A stretch of DNA of 56,581 nt from Paenibacillus sp. Soil522 (lineage in GTDB: Bacteria > Bacillota > Bacilli > Paenibacillales > Paenibacillaceae). Of the stretch, positions 1 through 6,787 are shown piece after piece (within the stretch, counting starts at the first letter, position 1; every line of letters starts with the position of its first letter). The DNA is taken from the NCBI RefSeq assembly GCF_001428245.1, contig NZ_LMRV01000049.1:1-56581 (forward strand), read 5' to 3'. The notes below the pieces were generated by a model. The model made no database searches. It was not told the origin of the DNA and saw nothing but the letters and a program-made list of their open reading frames with translations. Made by a program: the position numbers and the translations under genes.

Positions 1-120
1 AATGCTGCTACAGCTATCCGTTTTCTTCCCTGATCGTGTTGGGCAGCACCTTCGGTAGGGGGCGGAGCTCCCTTGCCTTGACAACATCAATAATACGTTT
101 ACACAAAATTCTTGACAGAC
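1..120 (-). mobile_element. Possible end of an IS256-like insertion sequence
   Basis: A boundary falls near position 120. To its right the reading frame is a recognisable metalloprotease; to its left homology stops and an in-frame stop lies at 91-93. The stretch around 100-118 (ACACAAAATTCTTGACAGAC) resembles terminal repeats I associate with IS256-family elements. No transposase coding sequence is visible, so it would lie beyond the left edge. The family is a guess from memory; the homology break itself is seen directly. Confidence 0.3.
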
Positions 121-315
121 CCAAAAATAACCTTTAATTACCGTTTAGCCATGGCACCGGTTGAAGTTATTGATTATGTAATCATCCATGAATTATGCCA
201 TCTCACTCATATGAACCATGACCGGTCCTTTTGGAGACGCGTAGGAAGCATTATGCCGGATTATAAAGAAAAGGAAGAGTATTTGGCAAGGCATGGGCAT
301 GCTATGACTCTTTAG
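112..315 (+). pseudogene. 5'-truncated YgjP-like (DUF45) metal-dependent hydrolase
   Basis: The readable part starts at a TTG and matches only the C-terminal third of YgjP/DUF45 zinc hydrolases: a YRLAMAP stretch, then VIDYVIIHELCHL with the HExxH-type zinc site (HELCH), a third histidine in MNHDRSFW, and the conserved PDYKEKEEYL tail. Full-length members are about 230 residues; only about 65 remain. Upstream in the same frame there is a stop at 91-93 and none of the usual RWGSC region. The gene was most likely cut by the event at the left edge. The remaining protein is unlikely to be functional. Confidence 0.6.
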
Positions 316-366
316 GACTTATGCAAGTTGCTGAGAATATTATCAAGTAGCAAAAGGAGATAGGAA

Positions 367-843
367 ATGCCAACTATTATTACAAAACCGTTCGATCAAG
401 ACATGCAGACCCTTTTAAGCGAATTAAAATCAGGTTATCATGCAGGGGAATTGAGCAAGAAGGAAAAGTCGGAAATACCGGAAGAAATCTATGTGATTGA
501 AGCTGAAAATAATATGGTCGGATACGGCGTGGTTTGGGAATACGATAATGGGAAACAGTTAATCCATAAGGCGGAAAAGGATTATTTTAGCAGCGACGAG
601 AAGTACCTGGAAAAGGACTTCTATATTGATATTAAAAACAAAACAGATTTTGTATTTATTGAAGCATTGGATGTTTTAAAGGAGTATGAAGGTAAGGGGT
701 ATGCCGCATTCTTTATGAACTGGCTTAAAGAGAAGTATCCGAATAAAAAAATGTATGTGTATACACTAGATAAATCACGGAATTTTTGGTTTAAGCAGGG
801 CTTTGAGGTTGTGGGAAATACGATATGGATGTCCTATAATTAA
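367..843 (+). CDS. GNAT-family N-acetyltransferase
   Basis: This 158-residue protein has the GNAT acetyl-CoA binding region: a beta strand (FIEALDVL, about 97-104) followed by the pyrophosphate-binding turn YEGKGYA (107-113, form x-x-G-x-G/A) and a helix. The C-terminal part (KSRNFWFKQGFEVVG, 136-150) is the usual F-Y/F-x-x-x-GF segment. The start ATG has an AAAGGAGA ribosome site a few bases upstream. The substrate cannot be told from sequence. A strong terminator follows, so it is probably monocistronic and separate from the PPTase gene downstream. Confidence 0.8.
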   Translation: MPTIITKPFDQDMQTLLSELKSGYHAGELSKKEKSEIPEEIYVIEAENNMVGYGVVWEYDNGKQLIHKAEKDYFSSDEKYLEKDFYIDIKNKTDFVFIEALDVLKEYEGKGYAAFFMNWLKEKYPNKKMYVYTLDKSRNFWFKQGFEVVGNTIWMSYN

Positions 844-876
844 AGCTCCTTAAATGAAAGAAACATCGCTGTTCGG

Positions 877-905
877 ACCCTTCCTAATTCGGAAGGGTTT
901 TTCTG
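877..905 (+). terminator. Rho-independent terminator after the acetyltransferase
   Basis: Perfect 8-bp stem ACCCTTCC/GGAAGGGT with loop TAATTC, followed by TTTTTC. Confidence 0.85.
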
Positions 906-976
906 TTGGAAGTGGAATTTTATAGTAAGTAATTCGTTAGGATATCATCTGCATCGAATGTGGAAGGAGACAGTTA

Positions 977-1750
977 ATGACCAGTCGTAATCAGCAGCGG
1001 TTGTCAACTGCCGAAATGGTCGCTAAGGACCGTGCGGGAAGAGGCTACCGTGTTTGCATAAGCGCATGCCATATACCGCTCATTGAGAATTGTACCGAAG
1101 CGGTTCAGCTTTTACACCCCAATGAAGTGGAGTATTTCCGCTCCCTGCAGTATGTGAGGAGACAGCGGAGCTACCTGCTGGGCAGATATTCTGCAAAACG
1201 CGCAGCAGCAGTGTTGATAGGCGAGGATCAGCTTGACAAAATCATGATTGACCGGGGGATCTTTACTCAACCGGTCGTTGTACATGCTAACCATTCCAAC
1301 ATTCAAGTTAGTATAAGCCATTGCGATAACGTCGGCATTTCGATAGGCTTTCCGGAAGCTATGCCGATGGGCATCGATATAGAGCGGATAGACAACCGGA
1401 AAATAGAAACGCTGGAAGCGCAGATGACAGCTCTCGAGCAGGAAGTGATACGCTGGCTTCCGTATCCGGCTCCGGTGAAGCTTATGCTGCTGTGGACGGC
1501 GAAAGAAGCATTGTCCAAAATATTGAAAACAGGCTTGATGATCCATTTCAAGTTTCTTGAGATCGATCATTTTGAGGTAAAGGACGGATTCATTTATAGC
1601 TGCTTTGAAGGATTTCCTCAGTACTGTACCCTTTCGTACATCATCGAGGATTACGTATGCTCCATCACATACCCCAAAAGGGCATCGTTTTCTATTGAGA
1701 CGCTGCATGGACTCCGTCAGAATCTCATCAAAGTGATTTCCGATACGTAG
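977..1750 (+). CDS. 4'-phosphopantetheinyl transferase, Sfp/Gsp type
   Basis: This enzyme transfers the phosphopantetheine arm of CoA to a serine of carrier proteins. The 257-residue length is close to Sfp (about 225-240). Visible motifs are the N-terminal R-x-x-YLLGRYSAKRAA segment (about 63-77), a SISHC strand (113-117), MGIDIERID with metal ligands D134 and E136, and WTAKEALSKILKTG (173-186) with the third acidic ligand E177. The ATG has GGAAGGAG about 7 bases upstream. It lies about 1.8 kb before a long operon with a free ACP and an ACP-containing PKS, which are its obvious local substrates. That pairing is inferred; Sfp-type enzymes are usually promiscuous. Confidence 0.9.
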   Translation: MTSRNQQRLSTAEMVAKDRAGRGYRVCISACHIPLIENCTEAVQLLHPNEVEYFRSLQYVRRQRSYLLGRYSAKRAAAVLIGEDQLDKIMIDRGIFTQPVVVHANHSNIQVSISHCDNVGISIGFPEAMPMGIDIERIDNRKIETLEAQMTALEQEVIRWLPYPAPVKLMLLWTAKEALSKILKTGLMIHFKFLEIDHFEVKDGFIYSCFEGFPQYCTLSYIIEDYVCSITYPKRASFSIETLHGLRQNLIKVISDT

Positions 1751-1762
1751 TGGATAAAAGTG

Positions 1763-1790
1763 TTGACATATCGTTAAATATGTGCATAAA
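1763..1790 (+). promoter_or_regulatory. Putative sigma-A promoter before the 41-residue peptide
   Basis: TTGACA at 1763-1768, then CATAAA at 1785-1790 with 16-bp spacing and a TG a few bases upstream of the -10. A TAGTTAGA motif (1794-1801) lies just downstream of the -10. Confidence 0.5.
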
Positions 1791-1793
1791 ATT

Positions 1794-1801
1794 TAGTTAG
1801 A
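1794..1801 (+). promoter_or_regulatory. TAGTTAGA motif, copy 1 (possible MarR operator half-site)
   Basis: One of three exact TAGTTAGA copies found around the marR-like gene (the others at 2516 and 2624). All three are in non-coding DNA. This one sits where a bound repressor would block the promoter at 1763-1790. Confidence 0.35.
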
Positions 1802-1836
1802 GATCGAATCATTTATTTGGAAGGGAGGTGATACAT

Positions 1837-1962
1837 GTGAATTCCTGTTCGATTAACAAAAGCGGTTCAATCAAAAAACCCCGGTTTTTCGGCTGTATGA
1901 TCTGTTATACGGGGGGGTGGATTTGGTATGGCATTCAGAAGCTTAAGTCACTGAGAAGCTAA
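1837..1962 (+). CDS. Small 41-residue peptide of unknown function
   Basis: A GTG-started frame runs 41 codons to TAA at 1960-1962. It has an exceptionally good ribosome site: GGAGGTGAT at 1824-1832 matches the 16S 3' end over nine bases, with ideal spacing. The peptide has three cysteines, a basic middle (KKPRFFGC) and an aromatic hydrophobic stretch (YTGGWIWYGIQ), ending in KSLRS. Any family link would be speculation: it could be a bacteriocin- or signal-like peptide, a small membrane protein, or a leader peptide. A promoter-like sequence lies upstream and the MarR gene starts 100 bp later. Frame, start and ribosome site are seen; function is unknown. Confidence 0.45.
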   Translation: MNSCSINKSGSIKKPRFFGCMICYTGGWIWYGIQKLKSLRS

Positions 1963-1981
1963 TGTTTTGGAAACCGGGGTT
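1877..1981. repeat. Long-range 11-bp inverted repeat
   Basis: AACCCCGGTTT at 1877-1887 and its exact complement AAACCGGGGTT at 1971-1981 enclose most of the peptide's coding part. In mRNA they could pair over an 83-nt loop and influence translation or decay. No T run follows, so this is not an ordinary terminator. Confidence 0.3.
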
Positions 1982-1994
1982 AGCCTGCTGAGCC

Positions 1995-2024
1995 TTACAC
2001 ATCGAGCTGGTGATCGTGTATAAT
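1995..2024 (+). promoter_or_regulatory. Putative sigma-A promoter of the MarR gene
   Basis: Consensus TATAAT at 2019-2024 with a TTACAC at 1995-2000 (18-bp spacing). The start codon follows at 2063. Confidence 0.5.
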
Positions 2025-2062
2025 ATAGGAGCGGACTTACTTTGGACGATGAGGGTGAATGA

Positions 2063-2491
2063 ATGAACACGACACTGTACGGATCAATAGGATTTTGGTT
2101 CAAAAAGAATTACCGCAACGTGTGCAATTTTTTGGACCAAAGGTTAGTGGAATTTAACGTGACGAACTCGCAGCTGGGCGTCCTGATGATTTTGTGGGAG
2201 AAAGAAGGACTCACGCAAAAGGATATGGTGCAAGTGCTGGGTATACAGCCTGCCTCCATGACCTTCCTGTTGAAAGGTCTTGAGGATAAGATGATGATCC
2301 GGCGCGAACACGATAAGCTGGATACTAGAATCAATCGCATCTATTTGACCGCAGCAGGCTTGGCCTTGAAGGAACCATGTCTTGCGATTGTAGAAGAGGG
2401 AGAGAAGATTGTCCGGCAAGGATTCTCGAAGGAAGAGATAGCCCTCTATCTGTCATGGATGAAACGGGTTGAGGAAAACTTCAACAAATAA
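2063..2491 (+). CDS. MarR-family transcriptional regulator
   Basis: This 142-residue protein has the MarR winged-helix layout. N-terminal dimer helices lead into an HTH (LTQKDMVQVLGIQPASMTFLLKGLEDKMMIRR, about 53-84), followed by the wing with the typical DTRINRIYLTAAGLAL segment (about 88-103). The ATG has a GAGGGTG ribosome site. It has its own promoter and a strong terminator, and the large operon starts right after. MarR proteins usually repress a neighbouring efflux or stress gene and release DNA on binding a small molecule. Repeated TAGTTAGA motifs near its own promoter region and the operon promoter are candidate binding sites. The ligand is unknown. Confidence 0.85.
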   Translation: MNTTLYGSIGFWFKKNYRNVCNFLDQRLVEFNVTNSQLGVLMILWEKEGLTQKDMVQVLGIQPASMTFLLKGLEDKMMIRREHDKLDTRINRIYLTAAGLALKEPCLAIVEEGEKIVRQGFSKEEIALYLSWMKRVEENFNK

Positions 2492-2515
2492 TGAAGTTGA
2501 TTTTTTCTTGTTTTA

Positions 2516-2541
2516 TAGTTAGATAGCTAATTAATTAACTG
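2516..2541 (+). promoter_or_regulatory. TAGTTAGA motif, copy 2, within an AGTTA...TAACT inverted repeat
   Basis: TAGTTAGA (2516-2523) opens an A+T-rich block in which AGTTA and TAACT face each other. It lies between the marR stop codon and its terminator, upstream of the operon promoter. Proposed MarR operator. Confidence 0.35.
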
Positions 2542-2561
2542 GTTAAAGTAGTTTATGATTA

Positions 2562-2614
2562 AACCTGAATTAGTCGAACTTATCCATTAAAAGCGACTAA
2601 TTCGGGTTTTTTTC
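2562..2614 (+). terminator. Terminator after marR
   Basis: Long stem, about 15 bp, between 2562-2576 and 2594-2608 (AACCTGAATTAGTCG with CGACTAATTCGGGTT), followed by a run of seven T. It separates the regulator from the biosynthetic operon. Confidence 0.85.
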
Positions 2615-2623
2615 TTTTCAAAA

Positions 2624-2631
2624 TAGTTAGA
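2624..2631 (+). promoter_or_regulatory. TAGTTAGA motif, copy 3, beside the operon promoter
   Basis: Exact copy located 10 bp upstream of the -35 box at 2642. Its place next to the operon promoter is the main reason to suspect MarR control of the cluster. Confidence 0.4.
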
Positions 2632-2641
2632 TATAAACATA

Positions 2642-2670
2642 TTGACAGCGTAATTATGCTTTGATATCAT
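2642..2670 (+). promoter_or_regulatory. Sigma-A promoter of the biosynthetic operon
   Basis: TTGACA at 2642-2647 and TATCAT at 2665-2670 with 17-bp spacing, about 37 bp before the first start codon. Confidence 0.65.
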
Positions 2671-2706
2671 AACAACTGTAAATCGAAAATATGGAGGAAT
2701 GTGGGA

Positions 2707-3405
2707 ATGAGTCAAAATAATTCAAGTTCATTGTATGAGCGGAAAAATCTTTTGAGAGTTCCGGAACTCGAGCAAATCGTACCTGAAGGCTCTAAGGCGT
2801 TTTTTCAATTCATGGGGGAAGCGTTTAGTGAAAAAGCGATTTCATCCCGCACAAAGGAATTGATCGCTGTAGCCGTAACCCATGTCACAGGCTGTCCGTA
2901 TTGTATCGACGTTCATACCGGAAAATTCAAGAAGCTTGAAGGCTCGAAGGAAGAAGTCGTTGAGGCTATATTAGTCGCCGGGACCGTAAACGCCGAGACT
3001 GTCTTGTTTCACAGTGTAAATGCATGGAACACGATCGATAACAAAGTAGTAAATGAGCTTTATAGTACAACAAATTTAGAGCGGTTCGCCGAGGTGCAGG
3101 ATACGAAACCGGAAGCGTTCGCTGCTTTCGAACAGTTTCGCAAGGCTGCGCTGGCTCCCGGCGCAATCGATGCAAAGACGAAAGAGCTGATCGCGGTAGT
3201 CGTATCCCATGTCAATGGCTGTGCCTACAGCATTGACGTTCATACGAAGAGCTTTAAGAAGCTGGGCGGAACAGAGGAGGAGCTGATAGAAGGACTTTTG
3301 GTTGGAGGTGTGGCAAACGCAGGGTATGTGCTTACGCACGGGATTAATGCATTGAATGCATTTGATTATCAGGCGGGTCCGAATCCATCTGTAACCAAAG
3401 TTTAG
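2707..3405 (+). CDS. Tandem AhpD-like (carboxymuconolactone decarboxylase fold) protein
   Basis: 232 residues with two copies of the CMD/AhpD helical domain. The first has the full active-site pattern E51-(11)-C63-P-Y-C66-(3)-H70, as in AhpD-type peroxidases or disulfide reductases. The second reads E160-(11)-C172-A-Y-S175-(3)-H179, so its second cysteine is a serine and it is probably redox-inactive. ATG 2707 is chosen over GTG 2701 because GGAGG (2693-2697) is nine bases from it but only three from the GTG. As first gene of the operon it could protect against peroxides or act on a cluster product. Domain assignment is firm; the role is inferred. Confidence 0.8.
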   Translation: MSQNNSSSLYERKNLLRVPELEQIVPEGSKAFFQFMGEAFSEKAISSRTKELIAVAVTHVTGCPYCIDVHTGKFKKLEGSKEEVVEAILVAGTVNAETVLFHSVNAWNTIDNKVVNELYSTTNLERFAEVQDTKPEAFAAFEQFRKAALAPGAIDAKTKELIAVVVSHVNGCAYSIDVHTKSFKKLGGTEEELIEGLLVGGVANAGYVLTHGINALNAFDYQAGPNPSVTKV

Positions 3406-3426
3406 GAAGAGGAGGAGATGATCATT

Positions 3427-3519
3427 ATGAACACGACACTGCTTATTGTTGCCGGATGCGTTCTTGTATGCTGCTGCATATTTGTCTTTTCGAGATTCAT
3501 GCGCAAGAGGAACAGATAG
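3427..3519 (+). CDS. Small single-pass membrane peptide (30 residues)
   Basis: An ATG with GGAGGAG nine bases upstream opens a 30-codon frame. It has one hydrophobic helix (TLLIVAGCVLVCCCIFVF) holding four cysteines, and a positive C-terminal tail (RFMRKRNR) that predicts an inside C-terminus. An in-frame ATG at 3418 is possible but too close to the ribosome site. It lies between the AhpD-like gene and the exporter on the same strand with no terminator. Small membrane peptides next to transporters can be accessory subunits. No homologue is recognised. Confidence 0.5.
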   Translation: MNTTLLIVAGCVLVCCCIFVFSRFMRKRNR

Positions 3520-3581
3520 ACACTTTGACGGTAACTGTTCAATCATGAGTTGAGAGCCTATTATACGAAAGCGGGTGCCGC

Positions 3582-5192
3582 ATGCAAGCTCAGGCTGAAC
3601 AGCATCCATCATATTCAACAGGGATGAGACAGGTCTTCATTATCGGTTTAGGATTGTTCGTCATCTTCCTGGACAGTACAGTCGTAAATATTGCGCTGCC
3701 CAGTATGGTCGATCAATTCATGATCCCCTTGAGCACGGCATCGTGGATCATAAATGCTTATACGATGACGGTAGCGATCCTTCTTGTGTTTATGGGGAAG
3801 GCAGCGGATTTATACGGGAAGAAAAGGATGTACGAATTAGGGCTTCTGCTCTTTATGTTAAGCTCGTTACTGTGCGCGGTTTCGTCAAATGTGGAGCTGT
3901 TGATAGCGGCGAGGGTGCTTCAAGGCATTAGCGGAGCGATGGCGATTCCCGCAAGCATGACGCTCGTGCGCACAATGGTGCCGAAAGAGAAGGTCGGCAT
4001 GGCAATGGGGATTTGGAGCGCGGTTGGCGCATTGGCGATTGCGATTGGTCCGAGCGCAGGCGGGATACTAACTGAGGCCTTCGGTTGGCGATACGTTTTC
4101 TATATCAATGTTCCAATCATTTTGCTCGCGATCTTCCTGACCCGGGTATCCCTGCGTGCGCATACGGATCAACGGGTAAAGGGGCGGCTGGATATTGCCG
4201 GAACCCTAATGCTGAGTATCGGATTATTTATTCTGATTTATTCTTTTTTGCGGGCACAGGAAAGCGGTTGGTTGAATGCGGCAACGATCGTTATGATCGC
4301 TTCCTCCTTGCTCCTTTTATGCTTATTTACATGGTGGCAGAAAGCCGCTAAGGCTCCTCTGATTGAGCTTAGTATTTTTCAGGACAGAAATTACCTCACG
4401 GGCGTTCTGTCCAACATGCTAGGCGGCATTCTGCTAATGGGAACGATGATTATTTCTCCGCTCTATTTAACTCAGGTCAAACACTTTACCACGCTGAAAG
4501 CTTCTCTTATCATGACACCTATGTCAGCAACCTTACTACTCGCAGCACCCCTAATAGGCAAAATCATCGATAGATATGACAGCCGGCTGCCGATTCTCAT
4601 TGGTTATTTGCTTACTTTGGCCAGCTTTACATCTTTCGGCATGCTCGACAGCGACACTCCTACCGCCCTGCTTATTCTCCTATTAACGTGCGCGGGAATC
4701 GGGATCGGAATCATTGCGGTAGCCAGCCTGACGATGAGCACTTCGACTATCCCGCCAAATAAGCTGTCAACCGCATCCGGGATATTTGCGATGTTCAGAA
4801 ATTTGGGAGGCGCGCTAGGGGTAGTCATCTTTATTTCCATTACGATGACCTCCATGAATATGAACGCGGCCGGGCTGCAGAAGGATGTTGCGCATAAGAT
4901 CCGGCAGGCTGATATTTCTGAAGCATCGAAAGCAGCATTCCTCGAGCGGATCAGCGAAGCGGACAGCCTCACAGCTGCAAACAAGATAGCTGGCGTGGAA
5001 GCTGTGTTTATGCAGGGAGTTGGCGGGAATGAATCAGAGGTAATGCTGGAGCTCTATCAGTCTGAATTAAGACGGTATGAAGCTTACGGTATTCGCAATG
5101 CGTATCTCGGGGGAGCCGTTATGTCCTTATTATTTATGCTATCCCTTCTGCTGCTGCGCAAGAAGCCTATGCCGGAGCCTGTGATGAAATAG
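3582..5192 (+). CDS. MFS drug/metabolite exporter, DHA2 (EmrB/QacA, 14-TM) family
   Basis: A 536-residue proton-driven exporter. The first helix carries the DHA2 signature LDSTVVNIALPSM. Loop 2-3 has a GKAADLYGKKRMY motif A, and helix 5 has an antiporter motif C region (MGIWSAVGALAIAIGPSAGG). Hydrophobic segments throughout fit 14 helices, with an extra loop near residues 420-490. The start at 3582 has only a weak ribosome site. It ends 25 bp before the LuxE-like gene, with no terminator between. Placed in a biosynthetic operon behind a MarR gene, it is the likely self-resistance pump or product exporter (inference). Confidence 0.85.
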   Translation: MQAQAEQHPSYSTGMRQVFIIGLGLFVIFLDSTVVNIALPSMVDQFMIPLSTASWIINAYTMTVAILLVFMGKAADLYGKKRMYELGLLLFMLSSLLCAVSSNVELLIAARVLQGISGAMAIPASMTLVRTMVPKEKVGMAMGIWSAVGALAIAIGPSAGGILTEAFGWRYVFYINVPIILLAIFLTRVSLRAHTDQRVKGRLDIAGTLMLSIGLFILIYSFLRAQESGWLNAATIVMIASSLLLLCLFTWWQKAAKAPLIELSIFQDRNYLTGVLSNMLGGILLMGTMIISPLYLTQVKHFTTLKASLIMTPMSATLLLAAPLIGKIIDRYDSRLPILIGYLLTLASFTSFGMLDSDTPTALLILLLTCAGIGIGIIAVASLTMSTSTIPPNKLSTASGIFAMFRNLGGALGVVIFISITMTSMNMNAAGLQKDVAHKIRQADISEASKAAFLERISEADSLTAANKIAGVEAVFMQGVGGNESEVMLELYQSELRRYEAYGIRNAYLGGAVMSLLFMLSLLLLRKKPMPEPVMK

Positions 5193-5217
5193 GGTAATTC
5201 CAAATTGGGAGGTCTAC

Positions 5218-6390
5218 ATGTCAACCTATTCAAATGTTTTGAAGCTCGGATCCGAGCTTGGCATCGATCCGGTAGGGAGTATTATCGCATCCGCTAAGTC
5301 GGTATTTCGCCTTGAAGCGGATGTGCAGAATGAAATTAAGCTGCAGCTGATCAAGGATAATTTCACCTTCCATTATGAGAACAATGCCTTATATAAGAAA
5401 GTATGTATGGAAAAACAGGTTTCCCCGAAAGACATTCAAAGTATCGGCGATCTTGTGAAAATTCCTACGATTGCGATCGCCAAGTTTAAGGACGTAAATG
5501 CTCATTTGCTGCTGACCAAGCCGATTACCGAGCTGCAGCATGAGCTACGGAGCACGGGAACAAGCGGAATTCCGAGTATTTCCCGGCGCGACGAACAGAC
5601 GTTGACCCGGAGCGTACACAGCATTTATGCCATGTTCCGGGAGATGTTCGGATTTTTTGGAGGCGGTGCGGTCTTTCTGGCACCGTCTGCTGAGGATATG
5701 CCGGAGATGGGACTAGTCAAGCTCGTAAATATGTTCTCCGGTCTCCTCGACTCGAGCAAGTTCTTTGTCCATGATTCTTCCTTTGATCCGCAGACTGTGC
5801 TTGACCAGCTGGATAAGTGGAAGCATGTTCATACGCGTCATATTATAGGCCCGCCGTTTCTAGTAGAGCGGCTGGTCCAATATGCGGCCGGGCAGCAAAC
5901 GCCGGTAAAGCTGGACCGGCAGTCCAAAATTATTACGCTTGGCGGATGGAAGAGCTACACGGGCCGCGAGATCGACCAGCTTGCGTTCAACAAGGAAACG
6001 GCTATGGTTTTCGGAATTCAGGAAGATCAGGTCCGTGACATGTTCGGCTTAGTAGAGACCAACTTCATGGCCATTGACTGCGAGGAGCACGCCAAGCATG
6101 TGCCGCCTTGGGTTCATTTCTCCGTCAGGGATATGGATCATCCCGAGCGGGAGGCGGAGCCGGGAGAACCGGGCCGGTTGGCTGTATATGACCCGTCCTC
6201 GCTTGCTTATCCCGGTTTTATTATGACGGAGGATCTGGTGTATGTGAGTAAATGCGGCTGCGGCCGGCATGGCCAAACGGTCCATTATATGTATCGCATT
6301 AAAGGAGCCGAGATTGGCTGCTGCGCGATCAATTTGGAGAAATATATGTCGGACAAGGAAGCAAGAATTACGCAGTGCCCGATTGGTTAG
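5218..6390 (+). CDS. LuxE-like acyl-protein synthetase
   Basis: 390 residues, similar in size and motifs to LuxE acyl-protein synthetases of the ANL adenylating superfamily. The P-loop-like motif is STGTSGIPS (112-120). A mid-region LGGWKSYTGREI and MFGLVET follow, then a C-terminal KCGCGRHG cysteine cluster and a CC pair (368-369). LuxE activates fatty acids as AMP esters and carries the acyl group on a C-terminal cysteine before passing it on. No LuxC reductase or luciferase is present, so its acyl acceptor is unknown. GGGAGGTC precedes the ATG. It is directly upstream of the NifU/NifS pair, which suggests the acyl adenylate may meet a sulfur donor (inference). Confidence 0.75.
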   Translation: MSTYSNVLKLGSELGIDPVGSIIASAKSVFRLEADVQNEIKLQLIKDNFTFHYENNALYKKVCMEKQVSPKDIQSIGDLVKIPTIAIAKFKDVNAHLLLTKPITELQHELRSTGTSGIPSISRRDEQTLTRSVHSIYAMFREMFGFFGGGAVFLAPSAEDMPEMGLVKLVNMFSGLLDSSKFFVHDSSFDPQTVLDQLDKWKHVHTRHIIGPPFLVERLVQYAAGQQTPVKLDRQSKIITLGGWKSYTGREIDQLAFNKETAMVFGIQEDQVRDMFGLVETNFMAIDCEEHAKHVPPWVHFSVRDMDHPEREAEPGEPGRLAVYDPSSLAYPGFIMTEDLVYVSKCGCGRHGQTVHYMYRIKGAEIGCCAINLEKYMSDKEARITQCPIG

Positions 6391-6424
6391 GTTGGTTAAA
6401 TCGAGAGAAGAGTGGTGGGTGTGC

Positions 6425-6784
6425 ATGTACAACGCAATCATCTCCGAGCATTTTATGAGTCCCCGGAATATCGGAGAGCTTGAGATGCCGGATGAGCGGA
6501 TCAAGATTGGCAACCCAATCTGTGGAGATACGATTCATGTGGGGATCGAATTAAAGGATGATCTGATTTTCGACATTAAATATAAAGCATATGGCTGTGC
6601 GGCGTCTATCGCGACCGCCAGCATTTTTAGCGAATATGTGAAAGGAAAGACGCTGCAGCAGATCAGGGATACACCGCTGGCTGACAAAGAAACGATGTTA
6701 GGCGAGCTTGAACCGAATCAGATGCATTGTTATGAGATCTTATTGGAATTATTTCATTCTTTGTGTCTTGTTAAAGCGGTGTAG
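6425..6784 (+). CDS. IscU/NifU-like Fe-S scaffold or sulfur acceptor
   Basis: 119 residues, matching the N-terminal scaffold domain only (no Nfu or ferredoxin-like part). The ligand set is intact: C33 and D35 in NPICGDT, C58 in AYGCAASIATAS, and C102 in QMHCYE, the same spacing pattern as IscU. The SPRNIGEL start is typical. ATG 6425 is chosen because the homology begins there; the ribosome site is weak. The next gene begins 3 bp after its stop, so translation is probably coupled. It may build clusters for an unseen client, or serve as sulfur carrier for product formation. No Fe-S enzyme is visible in the cluster. Confidence 0.85.
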   Translation: MYNAIISEHFMSPRNIGELEMPDERIKIGNPICGDTIHVGIELKDDLIFDIKYKAYGCAASIATASIFSEYVKGKTLQQIRDTPLADKETMLGELEPNQMHCYEILLELFHSLCLVKAV

Positions 6785-6787
6785 CTG

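Noticed and set aside
1112..1708. 198-codon open frame on the minus strand within the PPTase gene
   Set aside because: It is the complement of a gene with all catalytic motifs and has no ribosome site or recognisable domain.
5218..6390. Bioluminescence (lux) operon
   Set aside because: Only a LuxE-like gene is present; no luxAB luciferase or luxCD genes.
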